DNA of 64,000 nucleotides, taken from Fulvivirga sp. (lineage in GTDB: Bacteria; Bacteroidota; Bacteroidia; Cytophagales; Cyclobacteriaceae). Below the pieces are notes generated by a model. That model was not told where the DNA came from, did not search any database, and was given only the letters and a program-made list of their open reading frames with translations. Location of the stretch: positions 26,734 through 90,733 of the forward strand of contig JANQLQ010000323.1 in the NCBI GenBank assembly GCA_028280565.1. Reading direction: 5' to 3'. Within the stretch, counting starts at the first letter, position 1, and each line of letters begins with the position of its first letter. Of the stretch, positions 19,070 through 26,993 are shown piece by piece. The position numbers were made by a program, and so were the translations under genes.

Positions 19070-19966
19070 ATGTCATTATACAGCAAGATCACTGTAGCAA
19101 CGGCGTCCATAGCATCGGCACCTTTATTGAAGCAGCTTGCCACAGATAGACGCCTTGCCCAGGTCATACTGCCACAAACGCATGCCATATTGGAGGAAAG
19201 TGTACGCCAAAATGCACCCGGCGTCCCCATCACATACGCCACTCGCCCCCAAGAACTGGGGATCTCGGCTGACGCTGACCTATTGTTGGTGATGGGATAC
19301 CCACAAAAAATAGATACACCCCTAAACCTTGCAGCCTTCAACATCCACTTTGGTCCCCTTCCTGAAAACCGGGGACCAGATCCTGTTTTTTGGACCATAA
19401 GGAAGGGCAAACCGATCGCTTATGTGGCTATCCATGAGCTATCCAACCATTTGGATGCCGGGAAAGTACTCAAAGAGAAAGGATTTGATATACTGCCTGG
19501 TGAAAGCTATGGTATGCTGATGAACCGGCTCAGCATGCTCAGTGTGCCCACCATATTGGAAGTACTAGAAGGAAAAGTTACGCCCAGGGACCAAAATGAA
19601 ACAAAAGCAGTGTACAACCCCGTCCCGAGTGAAGATGACCTGGCGGTTAAATGGAACGTAATGAATGCCCAGGAGATCATACAATTGGTCAATGCATGTA
19701 ATCCAAAGTATGGTGGAGCAAGAGCTTACATCCTGGATCACCCGCTCCATATCCTGGAAGTCAGTATAGCCGATGTAGATCTGCCTCCCGATCAATCGCC
19801 TCCCATACCGGGCATGATCGTCCATGCAAGCCCGGAGCAGGGTATTTTCGTCACCTGTCATGGGCAATCCTATATACGTTTAAATATGATATCCATGCCA
19901 GAAGGATTTTTTAGCGGTCAACGGTTAGCCGGCATGGGGACAAAGGCAGGGACCGTATTAACCTAG
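19070..19966 (+). CDS. Formyltransferase family protein (methionyl-tRNA formyltransferase-like)
   Basis: This 298-residue cytoplasmic protein has the N-terminal 10-formyl-tetrahydrofolate transferase fold. The signature NIHFGPLPENRGPDPVFWTI matches the Fmt/ArnA active-site block with catalytic Asn and His, and the SNHLDAGKVL segment supplies the catalytic Asp. Residues about 190-298 resemble the C-terminal Fmt-like OB domain. It is shorter and more divergent than housekeeping Fmt, whose gene normally sits with def, so it more likely formylates an amine on a sugar nucleotide, peptide or small molecule. It leads a same-strand run with the hydroxylase/sulfotransferase and methyltransferase genes. 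The start ATG at 19070 yields the first Rossmann strand at once. Confidence 0.85.
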   Translation: MSLYSKITVATASIASAPLLKQLATDRRLAQVILPQTHAILEESVRQNAPGVPITYATRPQELGISADADLLLVMGYPQKIDTPLNLAAFNIHFGPLPENRGPDPVFWTIRKGKPIAYVAIHELSNHLDAGKVLKEKGFDILPGESYGMLMNRLSMLSVPTILEVLEGKVTPRDQNETKAVYNPVPSEDDLAVKWNVMNAQEIIQLVNACNPKYGGARAYILDHPLHILEVSIADVDLPPDQSPPIPGMIVHASPEQGIFVTCHGQSYIRLNMISMPEGFFSGQRLAGMGTKAGTVLT

Positions 19967-20021
19967 CGATAAGGATACCCACGAATCAATTATTCAAAAT
20001 CAAGCAATAAGAAGTAATAAA

Positions 20022-21311
20022 ATGAAAAGCTCTCATAAATTCTCATGGCAATTCGACAAAGAAAAACTGGAACAAGACCTGGCGAGTGCGGACCAAGACT
20101 GGGTAGACCATTTCAATACCGATTACTACCAAGGAGAGTGGAGCGGGTTGGGCCTTAGGATTCCCAAAAAGTACAATCATTTACTTAATCCTGGTGACAA
20201 CGATACGGTTTACGAAGATACCCCGCTGCTGGAAAAGCTGCCCTATGTCCGTCATATTCTCAATTACTTTCGCTGCGAGGTAACCTCGGCCAGGCTTTTG
20301 AAGCTTACGGCTGGTTCCGTCATCAAAAAGCACAAAGATCCGGACTTATCCTATTGGAACGGGCTGGCACGCATTCATATCCCCATCACTACGAATGACC
20401 TCGTTAAATTTATCATAGATGATAGCAGGGTCAAGATGCTACCGGGTGAATGCTGGTTTGCAGAATTCTGCCTGCCACATTACATAGAAAACAAAGGGAC
20501 CTGTGATAGGGTACACTTGGTAATAGACCTAAAGGTGAATGAATGGCTCAAAGAATTATTTGAACGGGAGGGTATTTTATCCTTCAACGAACCTGGGCCC
20601 AACCCTGGTAATCAATTTTCAGCCGCGGAAAAGTCAGACATTTTTAATACCCTGGTCGCTATGGGCACTCCTTCGGCTACTACTTTAGCCCACAATTTGT
20701 ACAAGCCAAGTGAAAAAGTAGAACAGTCGCCTCCCCATCCCAATGAATCACCCAACAACGACCAGGAAAAGAAAGTGATATTCCTCCATATCCATAGGAC
20801 TGGCGGCACTACTATAACCCAATTACTACGCCAAAGCGGTTATAGCCCCACACAAGTCATACATGGAGAATTACCCTCGGTAAAGATCCCCATGCACAGG
20901 GAGAATATTTTCATATTTACCTTTGCCAGGAACCCTTGGGATCGCCTATTGTCCTGGTACTTTTATTTACATCAACACGCTATACAACAAGACAATGGTT
21001 TTAATAGGTTTTTAGATGAACTATTAGAAGAAAACAAAGAAGCACCGGTAAACGAGAAGTTCCTTTGCAATCAATTAGATTATTTAACCGATCAAAACGA
21101 CCTATTCTTACCCGATGAAGTAGGTAGGTTTGAGCAATTTGAATACGAGGTAAGAAGGATATTTCGGCTCCTGTCTATACCCATTCCTTCTATACCCAAA
21201 TTAAATGACGTATCAAAGCCCAAGTACAAGGACTTTTACGATCAAGAAACCATGGAGAAAGTGGCGCAGCTTTGTAAAAAGGATATTTTGTACTTCAATT
21301 ACAAGTTTTAA
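20022..21311 (+). CDS. Aspartyl/asparaginyl beta-hydroxylase fused to a sulfotransferase
   Basis: This 429-residue protein fuses two enzyme domains. Residues about 1-185 form an Asp/Asn beta-hydroxylase, a 2-oxoglutarate/Fe(II) cupin: iron ligands are visible in VIKKHKDPDLSYW (His and Asp) and RVHLVID (His), with the 2-oxoglutarate-binding Arg probably in that last block. Residues about 245-429 form a Sulfotransfer_2-type domain with the PAPS 5'-phosphosulphate loop VIFLHIHRTGGTTITQLL and the 3'-phosphate motif FTFARNPWDRLLSWYFY. The linker (about 190-245) is polar. The protein would hydroxylate a side chain and could sulfate the new or another hydroxyl; that coupling is inference. It starts 55 bases after the formyltransferase gene and is followed 28 bases later by the methyltransferase gene. 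Confidence 0.88.
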   Translation: MKSSHKFSWQFDKEKLEQDLASADQDWVDHFNTDYYQGEWSGLGLRIPKKYNHLLNPGDNDTVYEDTPLLEKLPYVRHILNYFRCEVTSARLLKLTAGSVIKKHKDPDLSYWNGLARIHIPITTNDLVKFIIDDSRVKMLPGECWFAEFCLPHYIENKGTCDRVHLVIDLKVNEWLKELFEREGILSFNEPGPNPGNQFSAAEKSDIFNTLVAMGTPSATTLAHNLYKPSEKVEQSPPHPNESPNNDQEKKVIFLHIHRTGGTTITQLLRQSGYSPTQVIHGELPSVKIPMHRENIFIFTFARNPWDRLLSWYFYLHQHAIQQDNGFNRFLDELLEENKEAPVNEKFLCNQLDYLTDQNDLFLPDEVGRFEQFEYEVRRIFRLLSIPIPSIPKLNDVSKPKYKDFYDQETMEKVAQLCKKDILYFNYKF

Positions 21312-21339
21312 CAAGATCGCGATCGTTAAATAAACTACC

Positions 21340-22290
21340 ATGGACCCAGCCCACATGAAATCAGCCTTAGAAAATATTCTTTATGGGAAAGACGATTTCC
21401 TTAAAATCAGCAGTGGGATAGAACAGCTCTATGCTGCTTGGAGTCAATATACCAATGTATTTGCAGGTGACCTTACCTATGACACCATGCGTAATACTTC
21501 ACGAGGAAAAGTGGTCACCCCAGCCCAAGCGGCACATTGTGTAAAGGACTTGGCCAGGACCACTCATTTTTTGCGGGGCATACATTTGGCAATTCTCAAC
21601 TATATCAAAAAATATGACCAAGTACGCATCCTGTATGCAGGCTGTGGTCCTTATGCTACCCTACTGACTCCGTTTACAGCGCTTTACTCCCCGGACCAAC
21701 TGGCATTCACTTTTATTGAAATTGAACCGGTCTCTTACCATGCCGTTTTAAAACTTTATGAAAAATGTCGTATCACGGCATACTTAGAGGAAATAAGGCT
21801 GACCGATGCTACAGATCCCACTATTTCATTTCCTCACAATTTTCACATAATTATATCAGAAACAATGCAGGTAGGGCTTAACAATGAATGCCAAGTACCT
21901 ATCACGAGGAATCTAAGCCGCTTTCTTACCCCTGGAGGTACATTTATTCCACAAAGAATTACCTTAGATGTCTACTTGGTAGGGTCTTATGACACACTTC
22001 GCCCGGATACTGCCGAAAAACTATTACTAGGCACAGCCTATGACCTAGACTTCAAAAAGGTGCCACCCGAAGGAAGCACAACCACGTTGGAGATGCCACC
22101 GAGTTCGCTAGAATATTTACAGCTTTTCACAGAAATATACCTTTTTGGAGATGAAAGACTGACAGCAAGACAATCCGGGCTCACCCTTCCACTCACATTG
22201 GACCGGTATGTTGACCGGAGACCTGCTAAAATTCATTTTACTTATGAAGAGGGGGCCATGCCCAAGTTGTCATTCGAGTATGGCTTTTGA
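21340..22290 (+). CDS. SAM-dependent methyltransferase, PRMT-like
   Basis: This 316-residue protein carries a class I methyltransferase core. Motif I is RILYAGCGPYATLLTPFTAL, the acidic ribose-binding residue is in TFIEIEP, and the loop IIISETMQVGLNNECQVPI recalls the double-E loop of protein arginine methyltransferases, although only one Glu of the pair is clear. The barrel-like C-terminal half after TPGGTFIPQRI also fits a PRMT-type fold. An N-terminal helical region (about 1-75) is unusual. It is last in the three-gene run with the formyltransferase and hydroxylase/sulfotransferase and presumably methylates the same substrate. Protein arginine is only one possibility. Confidence 0.7.
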   Translation: MDPAHMKSALENILYGKDDFLKISSGIEQLYAAWSQYTNVFAGDLTYDTMRNTSRGKVVTPAQAAHCVKDLARTTHFLRGIHLAILNYIKKYDQVRILYAGCGPYATLLTPFTALYSPDQLAFTFIEIEPVSYHAVLKLYEKCRITAYLEEIRLTDATDPTISFPHNFHIIISETMQVGLNNECQVPITRNLSRFLTPGGTFIPQRITLDVYLVGSYDTLRPDTAEKLLLGTAYDLDFKKVPPEGSTTTLEMPPSSLEYLQLFTEIYLFGDERLTARQSGLTLPLTLDRYVDRRPAKIHFTYEEGAMPKLSFEYGF

Positions 22291-22397
22291 CCTTCTCATT
22301 AAGACAAGGAAGCTCATAAAAACGTGTTCTGACAGCATCATGTGAGTACGCTCACATGAACTTATTGTCTATCTCCTTGCCAGCTACAGGGTTGGAT
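22291..22397. promoter_or_regulatory. Dyad after the modification cluster
   Basis: The segment 22340-22362 (CATGTGAG, three or more bases, CTCACATG) is an inverted repeat about 50 bases after the methyltransferase stop. It could end transcription or be an operator; there is no T-run. The MITE-like element R1 starts immediately after this segment. Confidence 0.3.
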
Positions 22398-22807
22398 TAG
22401 TTTTACTTTGTTACATCCAATTACTTGATAGTCAGGGATTTAATGATAATGAAGCCCGTTGAGTATCCTCATCAAAAACGAAAAAAACCTCTTTATCATC
22501 ATTCCTGTCGGCCTTGCAGGGTGAGTGACGTGCGAGAGCAGGAATCTGCTGTGTCGTTGAACGTGAACCTTCTTTTGAATGTACTGGGTTTTCGTTTTAC
22601 GACTTCGCAGATTCCTTGTCACGCCTAGCCCAACGCACAAGCTGCAAGGGAATGACGATGTTGGAAAGTAAGGATGATGGTACTTAGTATGGGTTTGCGA
22701 TGGATTTAGAACAGGAGGTGGATCACCCATCCTTTGCAACTCCCTGGCAATAGGTTTGAAAATAAAATACTAATTATCAATGACTTAAATCTGAAAAAGT
22801 AGTCCTA
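22398..22807. mobile_element. MITE-like element R1, copy 1
   Basis: This 410-bp non-coding element is about 80 percent similar over its whole length to 25733-26163. The first 33 bases (starting TAGTTTTACTTTG) and the reverse complement of the last 33 (starting TAGGACTACTTTT) match at about 22 of 33 positions, so it has terminal inverted repeats. Inside lies a second, nested inverted structure built on CATTCCTG..GCAGG and GCAAGGAATGACG motifs. Both ends carry TA, consistent with a TA target, but flanking duplications cannot be proved. Open frames inside are by-products of the repeat. Confidence 0.75.
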
Positions 22808-22850
22808 GAGTTAAATCTTAAATGACGTATTGGGTACAGTATGAGCTGTT

Positions 22851-22925
22851 TGAAGTATTGATCAGTCGGCAATAGGCAAAAAAAGAGGGTTGCCGATCGC
22901 CGACTTTGGGAACGAGACCGAAAAA
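22851..22925. repeat. R2 dispersed repeat, partial copy
   Basis: The core CAGTCGGCAATAGGCAAA and GGGTTGCCGATCGCCGACTT matches the fuller R2 copies at 23518 and 61915. This copy is shortened in the middle. Confidence 0.6.
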
Positions 22926-22967
22926 AAATAGTTTGAACGCTAGTCGAGGTGTGACACAACACTATGG

Positions 22968-23342
22968 TCAGTAACTCTTACGGGCAAAATCCCGCTCGTC
23001 ATCTTTTTTCCTAAGAATGTAATGTGTGGAACTCTCGGAGATCACATAAACCTCCGCCAGTTCATAACCGTACCTACTGAATAGATTGAGCGCATCCATC
23101 ATAGAATTTAACCCTAATCGACGCCCACTGTCATCCACAAGCCTTCGATCTAACGGGGTAAAAGCTACATTGTACTGTCCATAGTCAATGGCTATTTGAA
23201 TTTGTCGATTTCGGAAAGGCAGGGGCCAGACCTGGATGTATTCGGCATCCAAGCTATCCAAGGATATACCGTTTACCTTTTGAGCAAAATTTTCAGTATA
23301 CGCAGCAAGGCATAAGAGTAGTGAAATGAGCACAGTTTTCAT
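22968..23342 (-). CDS. Small secreted protein, unknown function
   Basis: This 124-residue protein has a classical signal peptide (MKTVLISLLLCLAAYTENFAQ), so the mature part of about 103 residues is periplasmic or outer-membrane associated. The mature part looks alpha/beta (YIQVWPLPFRNRQIQIAIDYGQ, then SMMDALNLFSRYGYELAEVYVI) and resembles small DUF4177-like ferredoxin folds found in many Bacteroidota, but I cannot assign a family. It lies alone between repeats. Confidence 0.6.
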   Translation of the reverse strand: MKTVLISLLLCLAAYTENFAQKVNGISLDSLDAEYIQVWPLPFRNRQIQIAIDYGQYNVAFTPLDRRLVDDSGRRLGLNSMMDALNLFSRYGYELAEVYVISESSTHYILRKKDDERDFARKSY

Positions 23343-23920
23343 AGTAGTAGACAGTTAGTTAGGCAGGGGTATAGGGCTTGAATGAATAAAAACAATTATT
23401 GTACCAATCATATTACCAGGTGGCATTGAAAACGGAGTGAGAGCACGAGTGTTCAGTCACATGTTAACTGACGGTTAGGTTACATAATGATCTGTGTTTG
23501 CGGTATTGATAGGCTTTAGATGAGTCAGCAGTAGGCAAAAAAATAGGGTTGCCGATTGCCCTTTGCCAACTGCCGACTTTAAGGACAGGATTGGCAAAAA
23601 CAGCTAATCGTCCACGTTGCTGACTGGTCTTAGACTGGACCCGGTGAATTTGCTCTACCTCCTATTTTATCCCGCGTTCCAAACATTCTCTCATTACAGG
23701 CAACATCTAGGGCCTCACGGTTGGGGTCATGAAATATTTTTAAAAAATGCCGGTTACATTCCATATAATAACCCAGTAGTATATATGTATTGAAAAGAGT
23801 TTATTGAGATTATCAATTAAACATGAGCCAACTAACGCTTTACACCAATCGTTGAAGCTCAACATAATGAAAAGAGAATAACTCATCAATTTTGGATGAC
23901 ATTCCAATAAAGCAAAACTT
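23343..23920. other. Intergenic stretch with an R2 repeat
   Basis: This 578-bp gap contains the R2 copy at 23518-23630 and an AT-rich upstream region for the gene at 23921. No gene or RNA is seen. Confidence 0.5.
23518..23630. repeat. R2 dispersed repeat, long copy
   Basis: This copy is nearly the reverse complement of 61925-62060. It contains interleaved palindromic words of the type CAGTAGGCAAA, TTGCCGATTGCCCTTTGCC, AACTGCCGACTTTAAGGAC and a tail ACAGCTAATCGTCCA. Related tails or cores are at 22851, 25690 and 63675. Confidence 0.75.
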
Positions 23921-25453
23921 ATGTTTACAAAGCAACCTAAGCTACTTCTGCCGGGCAGTGTAAAAAAAGCTTATTTAGCCTTCATTTTCGCATTCTTGTC
24001 CATCATCTCGCTGCGCGCCCAGGATAAGAAAAGTGAGTTGAAGCTAGAAAAGGGAGAGTATCCGAAGGAGACCATTCACCTGCAGGAGGAAGGGGTTTTA
24101 ATACTTACCGATTTTTTATTACCGGGTAAGGCAAAGACAGGTCGTTTGGTGTATTATAACGCTAAAGCTGAACGACAATGGGAGAGATCAATTGAAAATC
24201 ATTATGGGCAAAGGGCTACTTTAATGGTCACGTCACCGTCAAAACGTACTACCTATGTCCTTGAAATAAAAGGGGATGCAGCTGGGGGAACAATGGGATT
24301 CAATAATAAAACCCATCATATTCACCAAGTGACCCTGGACGGTCAACTGGAAAAAATGGAAATAGCCGGGCGTAAAGAATTTGGGAAAGGGCTCCAAGCT
24401 GTTTTTTGCGATGATGACTACCTCTATTACCTGGTCTCCGAGAACGGGTGGGAAAATCATGAAAAGAAAAAAGCAGGAGAGCGACTCATCCTGAACCGTT
24501 TTGAACATACTTCTTTAAAATGGGAACAGTTTTATTTTAAGCTTCCCCCATTAAAGGAGCTCAATGATGCTAGCTTTTGGCAATTTTTAGGACAAACCCA
24601 AAACACGAAATATTTGGTAGCACAACGGTATAACAAAAAAAACGGTGAGAATTACGCTATAATCCTGCCTTTTAATGAACGGGCAGAAACTGCTGACCCT
24701 ATATCGATCAATTTTTCATTACCAGGTAAATATAACCGGCCAGCTAAGGCTATTGCCCTACCTCGTCCACCATGGAAAAATATAGCAGACATGGCCTTTG
24801 GAGAGAGTTCCATGTGGACAACTTACGTTGGTCCGGGAACAGGGGCCACGTCCATGCGGGCACAACCAGGGTCACCCAATACAACTACTTTCGGATCAAC
24901 ACCGTTACTTCCCGGGGCCTTTGGATACTGGCACCTGGATAGTGAACATAATTATTTCTACACGTACGGACTACTAGGACCCAAGCCATTCAAAATCGTG
25001 GGACCCGTGTACGATGGTTTTTACGTTTATAGGTTTGATTTGAAAGGCGACCTCATTTGGCAAACAGTTCGTAAAGACGTAAGTGAACTACTTGAAAATA
25101 AGCAATTTAAAGTTCATCGCAAGCCTTATGAACGACGGATAAATCTAAAAGTACTCACGGATGAAACCCTCAACTTTTCAATACACGTGCCCAGCACTCT
25201 TTTTTCATACGAGATAACGCCAAAAGGAGCGGTGAAGGATGTCGTTATAAAGGAAAAAGAAAGAGTTTCTTTCAATCCCATCCTACAGCACTCCTCTCTC
25301 CAGCTAAAATCCGAAGATTATATTAAAAAACAAGCGACAGGTAACGAGAAGAATTCCGTTAGTTACAATAACTTTTATTCACCTGGAGGGGAAATACTGA
25401 TAAAATTCGACACAAAAAACACACTTTTGGAGATACTGTATTTTAAGCTTTAG
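23921..25453 (+). CDS. Secreted protein of unknown function, beta-propeller-like
   Basis: This 510-residue protein has an N-terminal signal peptide after a short basic tail (about 15-33, ending ISLRAQ), so it is exported. The mature part is rich in short beta strands and aromatic residues, with recurrent phrases such as YYNAKAERQWERSIENHYG, YLYYLVSENGWEN and FYVYRFDLKGDLIWQTV; these resemble blades of a WD40/Kelch-type propeller. There is no T9SS C-terminal signature or lipobox. A Gly/Thr-rich loop (about 300-330) interrupts the pattern. I do not recognise the family. It stands alone. Confidence 0.65.
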   Translation: MFTKQPKLLLPGSVKKAYLAFIFAFLSIISLRAQDKKSELKLEKGEYPKETIHLQEEGVLILTDFLLPGKAKTGRLVYYNAKAERQWERSIENHYGQRATLMVTSPSKRTTYVLEIKGDAAGGTMGFNNKTHHIHQVTLDGQLEKMEIAGRKEFGKGLQAVFCDDDYLYYLVSENGWENHEKKKAGERLILNRFEHTSLKWEQFYFKLPPLKELNDASFWQFLGQTQNTKYLVAQRYNKKNGENYAIILPFNERAETADPISINFSLPGKYNRPAKAIALPRPPWKNIADMAFGESSMWTTYVGPGTGATSMRAQPGSPNTTTFGSTPLLPGAFGYWHLDSEHNYFYTYGLLGPKPFKIVGPVYDGFYVYRFDLKGDLIWQTVRKDVSELLENKQFKVHRKPYERRINLKVLTDETLNFSIHVPSTLFSYEITPKGAVKDVVIKEKERVSFNPILQHSSLQLKSEDYIKKQATGNEKNSVSYNNFYSPGGEILIKFDTKNTLLEILYFKL

Positions 25454-25732
25454 CACATTAAGACACTTGGAAGTGTTTCCACGGCTCCTCTATTAGCATC
25501 AATGGGCCTTTTTATTTTCATAAGGGCCAGGTTCTGAATGGATTCACGAAATACTGCTGTTTGCAGAGTACCTTTAAAGCTTAAGAAACAAAGCCGGATA
25601 ACACTTCCCATCTCCTTCAGGGTCCTTATTATCACATGTTAAACAACGACAGGACACCTGCTACATTATATTTGTGGGTTAGGCAGCTCTCAGCAAAAAC
25701 AGCTAAACGTCCAATTACACTTAACTTAACAC
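25454..25732. other. Gap with a partial R2 tail
   Basis: No gene is recognised. Bases 25690-25732 repeat the R2 tail (CAGCTAAACGTCCAATTACA and on), directly abutting the MITE-like R1 copy 2, so the two elements are nested or juxtaposed. Confidence 0.45.
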
Positions 25733-26163
25733 TAGTTTTACTTTGTCACATTCAATTATTGGATAGACAGGGATTTAATGATAAAGGAGCCCGTTGGATA
25801 TCCTCATCAAAAACGAAAAAAACCTTCTTCATCGTCATTCCTGCCAGCCTTGCAGGGTGAGCGATGCGCGAGAGCAGGAATCTGCTGTGTCGCTGGACGT
25901 GAACGTTCTCTTTGCGAATGCACCGGGTTTTCGTTTCACGACTTCGTAGATTCCTTGTCACGCGCATTCCAGCACCAAGCCCGCAAGGAATGACGGTGTG
26001 AAAGGGAATGACGAGGGTAGAAAGTAAGGAATGACGTTCTTAGGTATGGGTCTTGGATGGATTTAGAACAGGATGTGGATCACCCATCCTTTCCAACTCG
26101 CTGCAATAGGCTTGAAAACAAAACACTCATTGTCAATCACTTAAATCTGACAAAGTAGTCCTA
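25733..26163. mobile_element. MITE-like element R1, copy 2
   Basis: This second, 431-bp copy of R1 has the same 33-base terminal inverted repeats. Its last three bases (CTA at 26161-26163) are the stop codon TAG of the hxpB-like gene read on the minus strand, so the insertion defines the end of that protein. Confidence 0.75.
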
Positions 26164-26814
26164 GACTAAATACTCTAAATGCACGCGTCCAAAAGCGCCA
26201 AGTTCATATAACTTGATATCAGCGAGGTCATATTTTTGATGATGGTAGTCTTTCTTCGGGGGTACGGCCACCGTTTTCATCCCCGCTACTTTTGCCGCCT
26301 TGATCCCCGATGTAGAATCTTCGAAAACAATACACTGCGCGGGGGCTACTTCCAGTCTTTTTGCAGTGGTCTCATAAACGGCGGGATGGGGCTTCCCCCG
26401 GGGTTCGTATTCCGAAGAACAGGTAACGTCAAAAAATTCGGTGATCCCGATCCTTTCCAATACTACAGACACCAACCGAAAGGGAGAGTTGGTGGCCAGA
26501 CCGACCTTGAAATTTTCTTTCTTGGAAAACGCCAGGGTTTCAAAAACACCAGGCATTGCCTTCCCGTGGTGCATTATGAGCTGCTCTACCAAATCTACTA
26601 CTTCTTTTTCTACTTCCTCCAGCGACTTGCCGCGCCAAGGTTTATGGTCATACCAAAATTGAGTAACTTCTGCGGTAGTCATACCTGCGGTGACCTGGGA
26701 AAGCTCATGGGTCACTTTTACCCCCACCGACGAAAATACCTGTTTTTCAGCCTCCTTCCAAAAAGGCTCTGAGTCTATCAATACTCCATCCATATCGAAA
26801 ATAACGGCTTTCAT
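26161..26814 (-). CDS. hxpB: HAD-IA sugar phosphatase (HxpB/YniC-like)
   Basis: This 217-residue cytoplasmic phosphatase of the HAD superfamily, subfamily IA, would hydrolyse small sugar or sugar-alcohol phosphates. Motif I is FDMDGVLIDSEPFW with the nucleophile and acid Asp, motif II is GLATNSPFRL, motif III Lys is in RGKPHPAVY, and motif IV is VFEDSTSGIKAAKVAGM. Length and motifs are close to E. coli YniC (hexitol phosphatase B). The stop codon lies inside the terminal inverted repeat of R1 copy 2, so the last few residues (HLEYLV) may differ from the ancestral C-terminus. It is 179 bases downstream of the argE-like gene on the same strand. Confidence 0.9.
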   Translation of the reverse strand: MKAVIFDMDGVLIDSEPFWKEAEKQVFSSVGVKVTHELSQVTAGMTTAEVTQFWYDHKPWRGKSLEEVEKEVVDLVEQLIMHHGKAMPGVFETLAFSKKENFKVGLATNSPFRLVSVVLERIGITEFFDVTCSSEYEPRGKPHPAVYETTAKRLEVAPAQCIVFEDSTSGIKAAKVAGMKTVAVPPKKDYHHQKYDLADIKLYELGAFGRVHLEYLV

Positions 26815-26993
26815 AGGCTTGCGATAGGGCTTTCTACTCCCAGTAAGGTTAGAAAAATTAGTTAATAGATTTATAAATTAAGCATTGAGTAATAGAACTA
26901 GCTCCCCTTATTGTCCAAGAAGTAAGAATAAGTCGACCACAAGGCAGAGTGTATGTACTACCTGGAAAATAAGGTTTTTAAGCAAGGTTGCGT

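Noticed and set aside
25450..25635. 61-residue minus-strand frame (FRESIQNLALMKIKRP)
   Set aside because: It looks repeat-like, has no start context or homology I can support, and lies convergent to the preceding gene with overlap at its stop.
22425..25993. Plus- and minus-strand open frames in the two R1 copies (such as one reading QRHSRFLLS)
   Set aside because: The frames differ in length and end between copies and follow a non-coding palindromic element, so they are artefacts.
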